Positions 52,814 to 64,000 of a stretch of DNA of 64,000 nt are shown one piece after another. How positions within the stretch are numbered: the stretch's first letter is position 1; every line of letters begins with the position of its first letter. Under the pieces are notes generated by a model. The model was not told where the DNA came from and did not search any database. It saw only the letters and a list, made by a program, of their open reading frames with translations. The stretch spans positions 1-64,000 of the forward strand of contig WMKJ01000075.1 in assembly GCA_009733715.1 (NCBI GenBank), written 5' to 3'. Source of the stretch: Herpomyces periplanetae (taxonomy: Eukaryota > Ascomycota > Laboulbeniomycetes > Herpomycetales > Herpomycetaceae). Both the position numbers and the translations under genes were made by a program.

Positions 52814-53768
52814 GATTTGTTACCGAAACCCAACGTTATAGTCAATGGTTAAGCAGGACTTTTGAAAGGTTTTAAGTTGACGTTTAACCAAGGTATTCGA
52901 AGGATCAATATACGGGAAACCGCTACACAATAGCGAATTGGTGAAGCTTTAGTGTAGCTTAGCTATTGAAGTAGCGGGGGGAATGAGTATGAAAGAACAA
53001 GTAGAATGTGCAAACTGCGGGAATCGGTATGCACAAAGGAGGGAGGGAAGGATGTTGGGGTTTTTGTTTGGTGAAGGGTTAAATTAGGTACACTGGTAAC
53101 GTATGTATACGACAGACAGTGAGTGATGTTAGGAAGAGTAAAATAACTGTTTATTTCACTGATTGACAAACATCATTTGTCTGTGCATAAGTTTGGATTG
53201 AATTGTCAAATTTTTTTAAAGCTTCGTGTAACTAATTAAAGGTAGTATAAACGTAGGAAGGCTAATAATGAAGAATGGACCTGTATGCACACATACACAC
53301 ATCATATGGTCTAAAACAGTTAAAGCGAGATTAAGCACGCAATAGTACATAGGTGGTAGAACGGAGGGGGAAAAGGGACGGGGGAGGGGTTGAGGAGGAA
53401 GAGTAAATTGACGGAATTGTATAAAGAGTGGGAGTATACAAGATAATATATAATTGGAAGTATGTAGAAAGCATAAATTTAACATAAATAAATGTATAGC
53501 GTTGCGTTAATCAATCAATCAACAAGATATACACGAAGATATTAAATGGGAAAAATACACCGAGGGTATAAGATGTATATTACCGTAAAGGGAAAAATCT
53601 CCGAGGAATTATGGGAAAGAGTCGATATAGACGAGACGAGACGAGGGGTCAAAACGGCGTGGAGAAGGTGAATAAAGTGGAGCGGCAGTACGGAGAATTA
53701 GCTAGAAGGAGAAGGAAGCAAGCAAAGGGGGAGGAGACGAAAGGAAAGTGAGAGGGTTGCAACTGGCG
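52814..53768. other. Convergent spacer, purine-rich
   Basis: 955 bp between the GDT1 stop and the LSM7 stop on the other strand. It becomes A/G-rich on the plus strand from about 53240 to 53768. No gene was recognised. Confidence 0.55.
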
Positions 53769-54498
53769 TTAACGAGGAGAAGGTGAGGGGGAATGTGTAG
53801 CGGTGGCAGTCAAGGGAAATTCGGCGGGCGGTGGTTCGGTATGATCGAGAAATGGATTGGCAATGGATTCGATACCGTTCACAGGGGCAAGAAATGTGAG
53901 TAAACTACCACGGGCTACAAGTAATCCGAGAGATCGTTCAATAGTGTTGCCTTGTTCGTCTAGATGATAATGTTAACAGCGTAGAGGAGGCAGAGGGGAG
54001 AATAGGTTAATGTTCTACGTACCGTGTAATGTTTCGTGAACTTGGTCTAACACTAGATTCATTAATTGATCGTAACCTTTGAAAATTCCGGTTACTAGAA
54101 TTAGTGTTGATAGAAGTTTGTATATGGTTGATTAGCTTTGTGATGGATAGGCGGGTATACAGGGCAAGGGTAAGTTATACAAGTATATACTTACTTTCAC
54201 GTCCACCGTTGAAGCGTACGCGTACACTTTGATCGAGAAAACGTTCTAAGTTTAGACCGCGTACACGCTCTTGTTCACGACGATTTACCTTTCCATCATT
54301 TCCACCGCTACTTATATTTCCACTACCACGCTTAGGCGCTGTGCCGCGAAAAGCTCCACTGCCTAAAGTTGCTGACATTGCCGCCGATGGCATGATACCC
54401 GCTATACTTGTACTATCACCAGTTGTGTAACTGTGTCCAGGATTGTTAATATTATGATGAGGACGACGATAATTGTGCTGTTGATTTGAATGATCCAT
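53769..54498 (-). CDS. LSM7: U6 snRNA/mRNA-decay Sm-like protein Lsm7
   Basis: Three exons, 54498-54195, 54094-54023 and 53959-53769 (introns 100 and 63 bp), encode 188 residues. Sm motif 1 is rebuilt over intron 1: LERFLDQSVRVRFNGGRE joined to ITGIFKGYDQLMNLVLDQV. Motif 2 is SLGLLVARGSLLTFLAPVNG, and ESIANPF is typical of Lsm7. Lsm7 belongs to the Lsm1-7 ring (mRNA decapping, cytoplasm) and Lsm2-8 ring (U6 snRNP, nucleus). The N-terminus carries about 75 extra residues rich in Asn, His, Gly and Ser, and the C-terminus has a Pro/Ser tail, so it is longer than the usual 100-115. Internal Met codons could give a shorter start. TCACATGAT lies 106 bp upstream. Confidence 0.92.
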
Positions 54499-55499
54499 AA
54501 CGTGATAGTAGGATTATTTGTAGAGGATATAGACGGGTAAACATGAAATTTGTGCACACTATACAATCCATGTGGCCAAACCAAATCTTGGGATTTGGTA
54601 ATATCACATGATCAATTAGATCTGGGGGCGAACGTTGGTGTGAGTAGAGGGTTGATGGCGAACATCCTGGAAAGTTTATCAAGTGACGCACTGTACCCCA
54701 AGACCAAATTTCAGCCTTATCGAAGGTAGGTGGTGTGGTTGAGCGGCATGTAGCGTAGGTTGAAGAAAGGTTACAGGGATTCGGAAATGACTCGTTTACA
54801 TAGGAGTGGGCGTGAGGGTGTCAGGTTAGCATGCTTCTACCAAGGGTACACGTACACGTACATGTGTACGAGCAAACGGTAATAATGAGTACACCAGAGT
54901 ACGAGACACGTTTGACGGTGGGGTTGTCAATAGTTAGCCAGTACAAAGTAAGCGAAACTAGGCAAAGTGATGGTGATGGGGGTTTAAAAAGTGGTGATGG
55001 GATAGCCAATAGCCAAATTATTGGTAAAGGGTCCGAGTGGGATGGTGGTGAAAATTGTACGACGTTAAGTTGATATGTGAAAAGGAATAAATTTAGTGGA
55101 ATTGATGGGGAAGATGAAAGAATTTAGAGCGGGAGTGGGCAAGGTTAAAGTGGTCAAAGGCTAATAAATTGGTAGGCTAAAAGTAATAGATACAATGGAG
55201 AAAATAGTTCTTAGAAAATAATCATATATACTCGGGGAGAAAATAAGACATGGACCAAGGAATGTGACAAATAGAATAATATTAGTACCACAAATATTGT
55301 ACGATTCAAAAAAGAAATCATCAGAGAGGCGTGTAACATGATGGATAGTAAAATTGAATTAACCTTATGAATGAGTGTGGAGGGAAGATATGATCATGGA
55401 GAATCCTTGAAGTAGAAGCGGGCCGTAATGATAAATTGGGGGACGATGGAGATGATAGGGAAGTCAAGTTAACCATAATAGAACTGGTGGATAAATGGA
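54499..55499. other. Intergenic region between LSM7 and the lysozyme-like gene
   Basis: 1 kb, with TCACATGAT at 54604-54612 and an alternating GTACACGTACACGTACATGT tract at 54846-54867. The frame at 54831-55073 crosses that tract and is not called. The rest is AT/purine-rich 3' flank of the lysozyme-like gene. Confidence 0.55.
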
Positions 55500-56558
55500 T
55501 TAATTGGTAGTTTGGATGGGAGCATTAAGAGTTACGGTAGTTTGAAGAAATTGGGTTGACGTAAAGAGATGAAGCACAGCTGTGACGGTTTTAGTAACGG
55601 TAGCAGTATAGCCAATTTCGTCTTGGGGAGATGAAGAATTCACAAAAGCTGCCACGGCAATAGAATCATTTGATAGAGAAATGGATGATTGCGCAAGCTT
55701 TTCAATAGGCTGAACGGTAGAAGTAGAATTAACGGGAGACGCCATGGGGGAAACATCACTGGTAAGTTCATTATCGGGTAAATTAGAAGGAAGTTCCTCG
55801 GATGAACATCCTCGATCCAAACAGCATCGGCTAGGTCCATTAGACCAACCGACTAAACGATTAGCCAAATCAGAGACATAACATCGAACACCAACACCGA
55901 TACCGAGATCGTGATCCTGGGACACTCGACCAGAATTGTAGATTCGAGCTGCGCGATAGTATCGTACACTTGGATCCAAGGCGACACCACGATTGGATAG
56001 GCCAATATCAAGAAGATTTGGATCACCAGCTTGCAATAAACATTGCAATAAACCATCGCCGTGAGGCGTCCCTTTAGCGCCATCACGAATCATTTGAGCA
56101 ATGGATTCAGCAGGGCATGGAGACAAAATATTACCATTTTCATTACACGTTGCGCTACCATTATGATCTTGCATGAGGCCAGGATTGCGAACTCCATTGT
56201 TAGTAGTTGGAGCACGTACACATCCATTTGACTCTTGTAGAATTATAGCTAATAAAAACCGAGGGTCGATAGATGATTCTTTGGCTACATTTTGAGTTTC
56301 GCGGAAGATGGTTTGAATTTCCTCATCGGAGTTCAAGGGAACGTGAAATTGGCCGCAGGAACTTTTCATGACGGGGCGATTAAGTTCGAATAATTGTTCA
56401 TAAGAAATCCATTGTTCCTGACGTGGCCATCCTTCAAATTGACTTCCCCGTCCCACAAACATCGTATAAGTTCGACTTGTACCAACGGATGGAAGCGCAG
56501 ATACATGAAAGAGCACGAGCCATGTTAAACTAACGAATGTAAGAACCAAGGCGCTCAT
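55500..56558 (-). CDS. Secreted lysozyme/transglycosylase-like protein
   Basis: A single exon of 352 residues. The start at 56558 gives a clear signal peptide (MSALVLTFVSLTWLVLFHVS, then ALPSVG). The fold signature is that of fungal secreted SLT/goose-lysozyme-like proteins: FLLAIILQESNGCVRAPTTN with candidate catalytic E109, VRNPGLMQDHNGSATCNE, CPAESIAQMIRDG, GDGLLQCL, YYRAARIYNSG and CYVSDLANRLVGW. Paired cysteines suggest disulphides. A Ser/Thr-rich tail of about 90 residues follows. Likely substrates are bacterial peptidoglycan or cell-wall glycans, by family inference only. The frame continues 35 codons upstream, but that extension would hide the signal peptide. No CACGTG lies upstream, in keeping with a non-housekeeping gene. 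Confidence 0.82.
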   Translation of the reverse strand: MSALVLTFVSLTWLVLFHVSALPSVGTSRTYTMFVGRGSQFEGWPRQEQWISYEQLFELNRPVMKSSCGQFHVPLNSDEEIQTIFRETQNVAKESSIDPRFLLAIILQESNGCVRAPTTNNGVRNPGLMQDHNGSATCNENGNILSPCPAESIAQMIRDGAKGTPHGDGLLQCLLQAGDPNLLDIGLSNRGVALDPSVRYYRAARIYNSGRVSQDHDLGIGVGVRCYVSDLANRLVGWSNGPSRCCLDRGCSSEELPSNLPDNELTSDVSPMASPVNSTSTVQPIEKLAQSSISLSNDSIAVAAFVNSSSPQDEIGYTATVTKTVTAVLHLFTSTQFLQTTVTLNAPIQTTN

Positions 56559-57515
56559 TTTGGCGAAAGACCGGGTAACTTTAAAGTTGGGATGTGAACA
56601 ATTCAATGTTGTATGGGAATAGATTGAAGTAAAAAGGACCGAGTGGATGCCACATCGATGCAAACGAGGTAGCTTTTATACCCGTTCCCGAAAACCGAGA
56701 GCTTACAAGGGCGGGCGCGCTTGAACACTTAAGAGAGGATAGACCGAAATGTGTGAGCGAATCAATTACGCGGCTGAAGGATAATTGCGCAACGACAACG
56801 GCGGCTGGAACGAGACAAGATAATAACGGCAAATAGACACGCTAATAGTCAAACCATGAATCGAGATGACCAGACGATACACTAATACGGTACGTTAAGT
56901 GTACACGGCAACCTTGGATAATGACATGGATATAGGTTGACTCCAAAGCCAGTGCGAACATGAAGATGAGATTGATGGTGACCTCAAAATTAGAATTTCA
57001 TGTTTCACTGGATCATGAATCAACATACAAGCGCCGTTGCGGGAATCACCGTAAAGCGAAGTAATAGCGTATTGAATAGATCAACATATAGTAAATCCGG
57101 GTTCACCGGAGCCGGGGTTAAGTTAGGTTTTGGAGTAAACGATGCGCGCACACACATAGACAATTGCACAAATGGTATCGTTTCAAGTCTTCTGCACGCC
57201 CAAGTGAAACGGTTCATTTGACTGAGAAAAAGTAAAGGTAAAAACAGGCACAGCCGTCCGCGCAAACGCAAAAGCAAACGCATGAGAAAAGGTGGGTGGC
57301 CGGCGTGAAGTTGCAAATATTTCTCCAGTTTTGATATATATCAATAGTATGTACGCAATTCCATAGGTTAATAGTTTCCATCAAACGCCGTAATGTTCAT
57401 CGATTAATTTGGATTTGCGAATTTTACCAGTTCATAATTCAACGGTCCAATCCAAAATGTCAAAGAAACCCGTCAAAAAATGAACATAAAAACACCACCA
57501 TCCTTTTGGTCTATT
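56559..57515. other. Intergenic region, no gene seen
   Basis: 957 bp between the lysozyme-like gene's start and the 3' end of the next minus-strand gene. Its frames (for example 57000-57221 plus, 57020-57316 minus) lack protein character. Confidence 0.55.
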
Positions 57516-59149
57516 TCAACCACCGGTAACCCAGCAGAAAATCATACCAACTAATACGCTGCTCGTGGCCCAGATTAATCCCCAGATTAACGCACCCCAC
57601 GCGTGAGCGTTCAAAATTGTACATCCGGTTCGCAAGAACACGTTGATGATTGTGTAAAAGCATAACATAGTTGTACGTCCAATTATAACGCGAGTTCTAG
57701 GTGATGGATATAGAATGTTGAAAAATTTAACGACTCCCTTGCCCAAATGTTCAGCTTTGCACTTGGAAGTCATTAACAAAGTTTCTGAAACAGAATCTTT
57801 CAGCCCAGTATCACCAAATTCATTTACTTCATCGGCTTTTCGCCTACCACGGGATACTTTGCTATGCACATTACCAAAACAGTTTCCGGTATCCATAGGT
57901 CCATCGACTAAACGACTTTCAGCGGGAGAAAAGATTAAAACTTGAGCAGCCCATCCTAAGGGTATAAAGACTATGATCAGTCGGAATATATGAGATAAAG
58001 AATCATAGGTGAGAGTTAGTTCGTTTAGTCTTTCATTTCTTCGACCACTGGCCAGGCTAGTGTTTATAAAGTCTTTGAATATATCCAATCGGCAAGCTGC
58101 TGGTATGGTGATAGCGTAGACAGCCGAACTGGTGAGAATATTTATGATCATGGTTAAAGCATCCAACCGGAGGAATTGTTTGGAAAGTTCAAATCTATGA
58201 TCGGGTGATCGCACTCGGAACAGCATAAATGGTATGGCAGCACATAATGCATCTGTTAACAAAGATGCAAGTAATGGAAATGGTTTAAGAGTATAAAATG
58301 TGTAAAGAAACATGAAATGTGGAGCATGACTCAATAAAGTTTGGGAAAAGACATCATGATCTAAGGGAGGTGAGAGTATAAAAAGTTAGTAAAATCACTT
58401 TGTGTTGTATACACGGTGATAAGGAGGAGATGTTTGGGGGAGTGTGGTTGACTAGTTTCATGGAAGTGTGTACAGAATTGAAGGTATATAACTTGACGGA
58501 GAGACGATCTATAAGGGAACTTACAATCTAAGCCAGCGGACCAGGCTAGGATTAATTCCAAGCTACGCCAAATTAATAGTGCGCCCATGAACCACGAATT
58601 TTCAGTACGACGACTAATGGTAGCTAAATCATGATCGGCCAAGTTTAGGCCGGATATGATCGAAACGAGCAGGAAGTTTAGAGTGAAGTTAACAAGAATT
58701 AACAATGGTAAAGCGAGGGCGAAGGGAGGATCATGTTTGCAAAGGGGAAACAAGGCTGATGAAGGCAGACGATCGTTGCACGGGAGGAGTTTTGATTTCA
58801 ACGAACCAGGAGTTGATTTAACACGAGAGCGGGAACTAGCACGGGCATCAGTACTGGAACTTCTGTCACGATGTAAGGGAGAAATATGATTAACGGAGGC
58901 AGCAACATATCCGTTAACATCATGTCTAGAGTTTTGACGCGTATGACGACGCGATAGATCCACGGGTGTAGAAGTTGATGAAGCGGGATGCAATAGGGAA
59001 TTTTTTTTGGTATTGCATGACTTGTTAAGATTTTCAGATGATCTGCGAGGACGCATGGACGATAATTTTGTTGAAGAAGTTGTCATGTGGGTATCGTCGT
59101 CATCATCAAAGTCAGCATCAATGTACGCAAGTTTTCGGGAGTAAGCCAT
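57516..59149 (-). CDS. Polytopic membrane protein of unknown function
   Basis: Two exons, 59149-58525 and 58360-57516 (164-bp phase-1 intron), give 489 residues. A polar, Ser/Arg-rich N-terminus of about 140 residues (MAYSRKLAYIDADFDDDDD at the start) precedes six to eight hydrophobic segments: PPFALALPLLILVNFTLNFL, the GLDYHDVFSQTLLSHAPHF junction, an ITIPAACRLDIF loop, LIIVFIPLGWAAQVLIF and the C-terminal ALIWGLIWATSSVLVGMIF. The layout matches a conserved but uncharacterised group of fungal membrane proteins as far as I can judge; I know no function. TCACGTGAC lies 370 bp upstream at 59518. Confidence 0.75.
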
Positions 59150-59518
59150 AAGTATGAACCACTATGGCATAAAGGTAAACCAAAGGTATGTAGGATGTTA
59201 TTCGTTCAGGATAATAATGAATTTTGTAAGTATATATTTGTAGCGATTTTGATGATATTAGCAGTTGCAAACTATTACGGCCAGGTATGGTACTGTCAAA
59301 GAATTTTACGAAATTATACCCTGAAGACTTTTAGCGTAGTGTTGCCCAAAATTCCACTATAATTCATAAAACAATTATTCGAAGAATTTTGAAGTTTTGA
59401 GATTATTGAACGACAAAAAGAATAAGAATTGCCATGATAAATTTTGGTCTTAACGCGAATAAATTTAAACGGACGCGTTGAAAAAACAAAATTTTTGGAA
59501 AATTGTGTTCGTGATCAT

Positions 59519-59524
59519 CACGTG
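59519..59524. promoter_or_regulatory. CACGTG E-box upstream of the polytopic membrane protein gene
   Basis: Context CATCACGTGACACG, the same TCACGTGAC nonamer as at 5977, 6419 and 50201. It is 370 bp from the start codon at 59149. Confidence 0.5.
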
Positions 59525-62500
59525 ACACGACATTTCTGCAGGAAAAGCGTTTTTCCGATTGGATGGAACGAAGCCGGATTAAATATATAGCGAGACAAGA
59601 ATGTACATATTTGCCGAAGTTGATCCGAAGGCGGGAAGGTAGGGAATTGGATCATGTGATTTACGGGTTTGGAGGAATAAAAGATTTTCCTGCCGGGTGT
59701 GTCGTCTCGTCTGGACTTGGGCGGGAGGACTTTCCTTTTTGGGCTAAGTCATTTTCAAAATTTGCAAAAGAATTTGATGATATTAGAGTATAAATAACGG
59801 TTGATTTAAATGGTTTTTTTTTATATGAAAAAAATTAAAGAGAAAAGTCGGGATTTGGGTCGGTGAATTAAAAAAAAAGGTCGGAAATTTAACGGGAATT
59901 TGGAGAACATTGATGAGTTCGCGTTGGCCTTGTGAGTAAGATTTCATTAGAATTATTCTGTCAAATAAGGCTGATGAAGATTTGAAGAAATGTTGCAGTG
60001 GTGACGATATTTACGTAGAATTCAAGCATATAAAGTTCACAAGTGCAATACACGTATAGTGTGAATTGTTAAATCGATGGAGCAATTGAATACGAGATTG
60101 TATAGGGATAGAAGTACGGGAAAGAAAGGGAAAATAACCCTTTAAAGTTAGCTATAGCTCCTTTTCATTCGATTTGGTTTTCACGCTTCACCCGATAAAG
60201 GGAGAAGGGTAAAGGTGGGTACGGATGCAGTATGGCTTTTAACCAATCAATTAGTTTGAGCAGGGTACATGTTATCCCAGTACATTTAAGCATCGGGTAG
60301 ACAGTACTCGATACTGACTACGTATCAAGCGCGGCATTAAAAGTTAAGAAAAGGGTTCCTTTAACGTAATTTGATGGGTAAAAGGGTCACCGTGCGTAAG
60401 TTAGTGTAATGTATGAAATGGAATAGTGTAGAGTAGTGGTTCAAGTTTAGCGAGTAGCGCGCAATTGATTTGACAATTGATGCGCATTAATTCTTGTATC
60501 GGGTAAGATGCATTCATAAACAAAGGAAATAAGAGTAAAAACAGTTGAAGGGTTCATAGGATGATCAACGGGAAAATAAGAGTATTTAATGCTCGTTAAT
60601 ATAAAATGCTGGTAGCGGTATTATGTTAAGTGAGAAACTGGGACTTTCATGAAAAATGTTTAATAAAGTATTCATAGCAGAGAGATGTGGCAACTATGGC
60701 AGTAGTGCTTGAATGGAAGATCACGTTAAGAATTCTGTGATGACAGTAGAAAATTTGAACACGAAAGCAAGGAGTGAGAGGGAATTGTAGTAAAAGTTGT
60801 TGGAATACGTTTAGTATTTAACGATATTCGTGGCAGCCTTATTCACGGATACATGATGTATGCATGGTAAGCTAGATGACATAGATAATGGAGGTGAAAT
60901 GTGGATAAATTAGCGGGTGGATAATTGATACACACGGGCTCAGATTGTTAGTTTGAAGGGAGAAGATTCGTTTTGATTATTCGCAAGGAAGAGGAAATGA
61001 AAGTTATGCTTGGGTCATATGTATGTACAGGGTGGATTGAAGGGGTATTGTATTTGCTTGGGATATTACTACGGTTAATCCCCATGATAAAAATTGTATG
61101 AAGTCTTCGTAGGTGGTTAGGGTGATATTATGGCGTAAATTGAGGATTGTTTCATGATGGTATTCAAACGAGACCAGTGTTACTTTGACGAGATTCGGAT
61201 TTATAAGGTTAGCAAAGGGGAAGGGTGAATTCGAGTTGAATTATGTGGGATATTCAGGGTCGGTAAGGGGAACTCTCCGGTTGGTTACGATGTTAATTAT
61301 GGTTAGGGTATAAACCAGGTAGTTAACAAGTATATTGATGAGTTTAACCAAGGGAGAAATCATGGTAAATTGAGACGGGATATAAACAGTTGGTGATTTT
61401 ATGAATAAGTCATTTATCAAGAAGATAGTATTCTGAAGAGGTAACTAGGTTGGAAGATTTTAATTGCATATGAAGCTACTATATAAGTGGAATAAGTTAG
61501 TAAATTATTTGATAGTGGCGATGATAGATTGGGGACAATATGCGAACGAGAAAAACTTTAGCACGTTTGCGCATTTTACATTGTCGCAGCTATGCTGCCC
61601 CCATTTGCATGATTGGTATACAGATTTGGATTCATACATGGTAGTTTAACGTAACATATTCCTTTGAATCAATGCAAAGGTAAAGGTGTAACATTTATAC
61701 GGTAAACGAGACCATTTAATATATTCATCATGTATATATCCAATCAAAGATTGGGGAGAGGGGGGACCAAGGACGGGATTATAAACGGGGGACGATTCAT
61801 CCATGTTAGAGCTTTGAAGTTGCCAATTACGCATTTACTGCATACTTAGTTAAAATCACGAAGATAATGATTGAATTTCCCTGAAAATAACCAACGTACA
61901 TTATCACTTAGCAAATAATTTTATCAAATTGACCAAAGAAGTTGTTTCTTATTACGAGATATTTACAAAGGTAAAGGACCATGGGACTAGTTGAGTTTCG
62001 ATATTGTCAAGATTCAATTATACTATCCGCGGTTAACCAAGTAGCTAGTCGCTTAAGGAGATTATTACAAGCTATCCATAAATGAGTATATTCGTGAAAG
62101 TGAGGGTGCATGCAGACTTTCAAGTATAAATGTACAAAACTCCACCACGCATCAGAAATGGATGCATATGTATGGTATGGGGAGAAGGTATCTGGTCAAG
62201 TTAATCCGGCAAGGAATATAGAGTAATTGAGTATAATCAAACTCCACTTGTCAGGACAAGGTATTATGGAAATGGAATAGTAACTAGATGGATAATGCGA
62301 CATGGCTTGGATAACTAGTTAGCGGTGAGTGGGAAAGATTTAATATCGGAGATAATATAGTTTAGCTACCAACAGCTGTCCATATCGTGTAGTGTTTCAT
62401 AGTGAATACGCTTCGAGGTGTGTTTCAAGGAAAAGTAGTTCCGTTATGGGATTTTATGGTAGCACATATTCGCAAGCACCAAACGAACTATATTCCATGG

Positions 62501-62549
62501 GTACTAAATTTAACGTAAGAAGTTGATGCCTGGTAAAGTAAATGATTGA

Positions 62550-62576
62550 ATGGGGGGGAGGGGGGGGGGAGGAGGA
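62550..62576. repeat. Poly-G tract
   Basis: Seven G, then A, then nine G, then GGAGGAGG-like sequence in AT-rich flanks. Could form a G-quadruplex on the plus strand. Similar G-runs occur near 35144-35171. Confidence 0.6.
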
Positions 62577-64000
62577 AGAAGGGAAAGTATTCTCGTTATA
62601 AGAAGCTGGATTCAATTTGTGTCGTTTATGGTATTTATTTCCTGGAATAGCATAAGGTAGAATGGAACCAATTTGGTAAATTTTTACCTTAATCGGAGCA
62701 TTTTAAGTTTGATAAATCTTATTACACTACGTAAAATGACACACTAGTTAAAAGCCAGCATCCGTACGCGGTTAAGTTATCAGGACGTTTAGATTAACCA
62801 GAATTTATGCGAATCGCCGACTTGCACGCACATGCGTCAAGACATTTGGGCAGGTTAACTTGCCAAAGGGCGGGAAATGAGTGGGTTTAGTGCAGGAGAA
62901 AGCGTTTAAGGATGGAATGGTTAGAGGAGTGGGAGTGCTGGTGTAGTATGATTAAAAATTTTCCAGGGAGCTGTTGAAGAGAGCATCATGCGAATCTCGA
63001 GAGGGTGAATGCACGAACGTTTGTATTATGAGTGGGCAAAAATGGACGCACGTTTCTCGTAGAGTCAGGTTAGGGGCATTTTCAGTAAAAAGGTATTCTC
63101 ATTATACCAACTTTATATGATCCTTTACCCTTGAAGCAAGTCATCTCAGGCGTGCAGTATGTGTATGGATATAGGAATGTAGTTAACTTGACTACTGATA
63201 TCACCAACTTTATGCCTGGGAAAGCTAGTTTGACTATTTCATTTTATGCATTAAGAAACGTAAAGTATGAATATACATGTAAATGTATAGAGGCTTGTAC
63301 AGTAAAGTCACTGGAGATAAGGTGACAGCACCCTGTAATAATCAGAGCTACCACACCATATTGATTGAGTTAGGGAAAATGATGATTAGTATTGATGAGA
63401 AAAGGCTAGTCTAGCATTTTAGAAATGAAAATTGGATTTATCTGGCAGACATGGCAGCTTTATAAAAATAGTGTATGAAATGCATGAACATTGTAAGGGA
63501 TTAATGTGTCTCAGGATAGATTTAACAGTAACATACATAGGTTGGCAATATGATATCGTACTAACAGTAAGAAGATTTGATTTCATAAGGACAAGGCAGT
63601 AATAATACAGATAGATATAGAATATGATGTGCAATTGATATTTTAGGGATCTAGTGAGATTAGGAAAATTGTATGCAATGGGGGCAAAAGAGTAACGAAG
63701 ATATGTATAGAATGGAGCGGTTATTACGAGTTAGAGTTTATGTAGGAAATAATGGGAAATTTTGATAATGAAACTATGAATGTTGGTTATAAGTATAATA
63801 ATGGTGTATTGGGCATGACATAGAGCGGGAGGAAGGGGGGGAAGAATGTTTATTTGTATTGAAAGGTGAAGCGATATAGAGTGGAGGTGAGATTTAAGGA
63901 AGAGATCAAAGTATTACAACGGATATTAGCATTATTCGAGGTAGTTTATTCTTAATGGGTTAGAGAGTCTGATAAGAGGTGACGGGAAGAGGTTCTAAGG

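Larger units (their letters stand above)
59150..64000. other. Gene-free right flank
   Basis: 4.85 kb without a recognisable gene. It holds TCACGTGAC (hexamer 59519-59524) 370 bp upstream of the gene ending at 59149, and G-runs at 61748-61765 and 62550-62576. Otherwise it is AT-rich, mildly purine-rich DNA. A 76-codon frame at 59563-59793 starts 39 bp after the E-box but resembles no protein. The edge may hold the upstream region of a gene outside the window. Confidence 0.5.

Noticed and set aside
56559-56663. Upstream start for the lysozyme-like protein
   Set aside because: A start at 56663 would bury a good signal peptide 35 residues inside the protein.
59563-59793. 76-codon frame just after TCACGTGAC
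   Set aside because: No similarity or domain; composition not distinct from neighbouring non-coding DNA.
1-64000. tRNA, rRNA, CRISPR, transposon or viral-element signals
   Set aside because: Looked for B-box-like GGTTCRANNCC, regular direct repeats with spacers, transposase or reverse-transcriptase motifs and terminal repeats; none convincing by eye.

Overview
This is nuclear DNA of an ascomycete-type fungus. The evidence is short spliceosomal introns (GTAAGT, GTATGT or GTACGT donors, CTAAC/CTAAT-like branch sites), a PacC/Rim101 pH regulator, a Zn2Cys6 transcription factor, a DASH kinetochore subunit (Dad4), and a TRF/Taz1-type telomere protein with a telobox Myb domain. The sequence is AT-rich (about 60% by eye). 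One gene has 16 introns and some first exons are only an ATG. Taz1 plus many tiny introns points to Taphrinomycotina or another early-diverging, intron-rich ascomycete; this placement is inference. I see no rRNA, tRNA, CRISPR array, transposon or viral remnant.

Layout. 1-3.3 kb holds no convincing gene. 3.3-9.1 kb carries two PacC/Rim101-like zinc-finger genes head to head, separated by 1.56 kb with a striking minisatellite. 9.4-17.3 kb is a compact housekeeping block: RPS12 and PEX14 (divergent), NDC80, an INO80 Ies6/INO80C subunit and DAD4 (divergent), and a cytochrome b561-type membrane protein. DAD4 and the terminal exons of RPS12 are too finely split to show as long reading frames and were assembled by hand. 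17.3-21.1 kb is gene-free and ends in a pyrimidine-rich leader before a 1029-residue Zn2Cys6 regulator. SPP1 (COMPASS PHD subunit) follows, then a 17-exon OPT transporter and a single-pass Ser/Thr-rich membrane protein. 33.9-41.1 kb is the largest gene-free stretch. 41.1-56.6 kb is dense again: EFM4 and RAD30 (divergent), a TMEM135-like membrane protein, TAZ1 and GDT1 (divergent), LSM7 and a secreted lysozyme/transglycosylase-like protein. A polytopic membrane protein of unknown function follows, and 59.2-64.0 kb shows no gene.

The most interesting signal is regulatory. The palindrome CACGTG, usually within TCACGTG and often TCACGTGAC, lies within about 25 bp of the geometric midpoint of four of the five divergent gene pairs (PacC/PacC, RPS12/PEX14, INO80C/DAD4, EFM4/RAD30). 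It also lies 150-420 bp upstream of most other housekeeping genes here, whereas transporter, secreted and surface-protein genes lack it. This suggests one E-box factor that organises bidirectional housekeeping promoters. Other notable points are the head-to-head PacC duplication with one copy lacking the long C-terminus, a 7-nt microexon in PEX14, introns immediately after the start codon, and a family of alternating purine-pyrimidine tracts in non-coding DNA.
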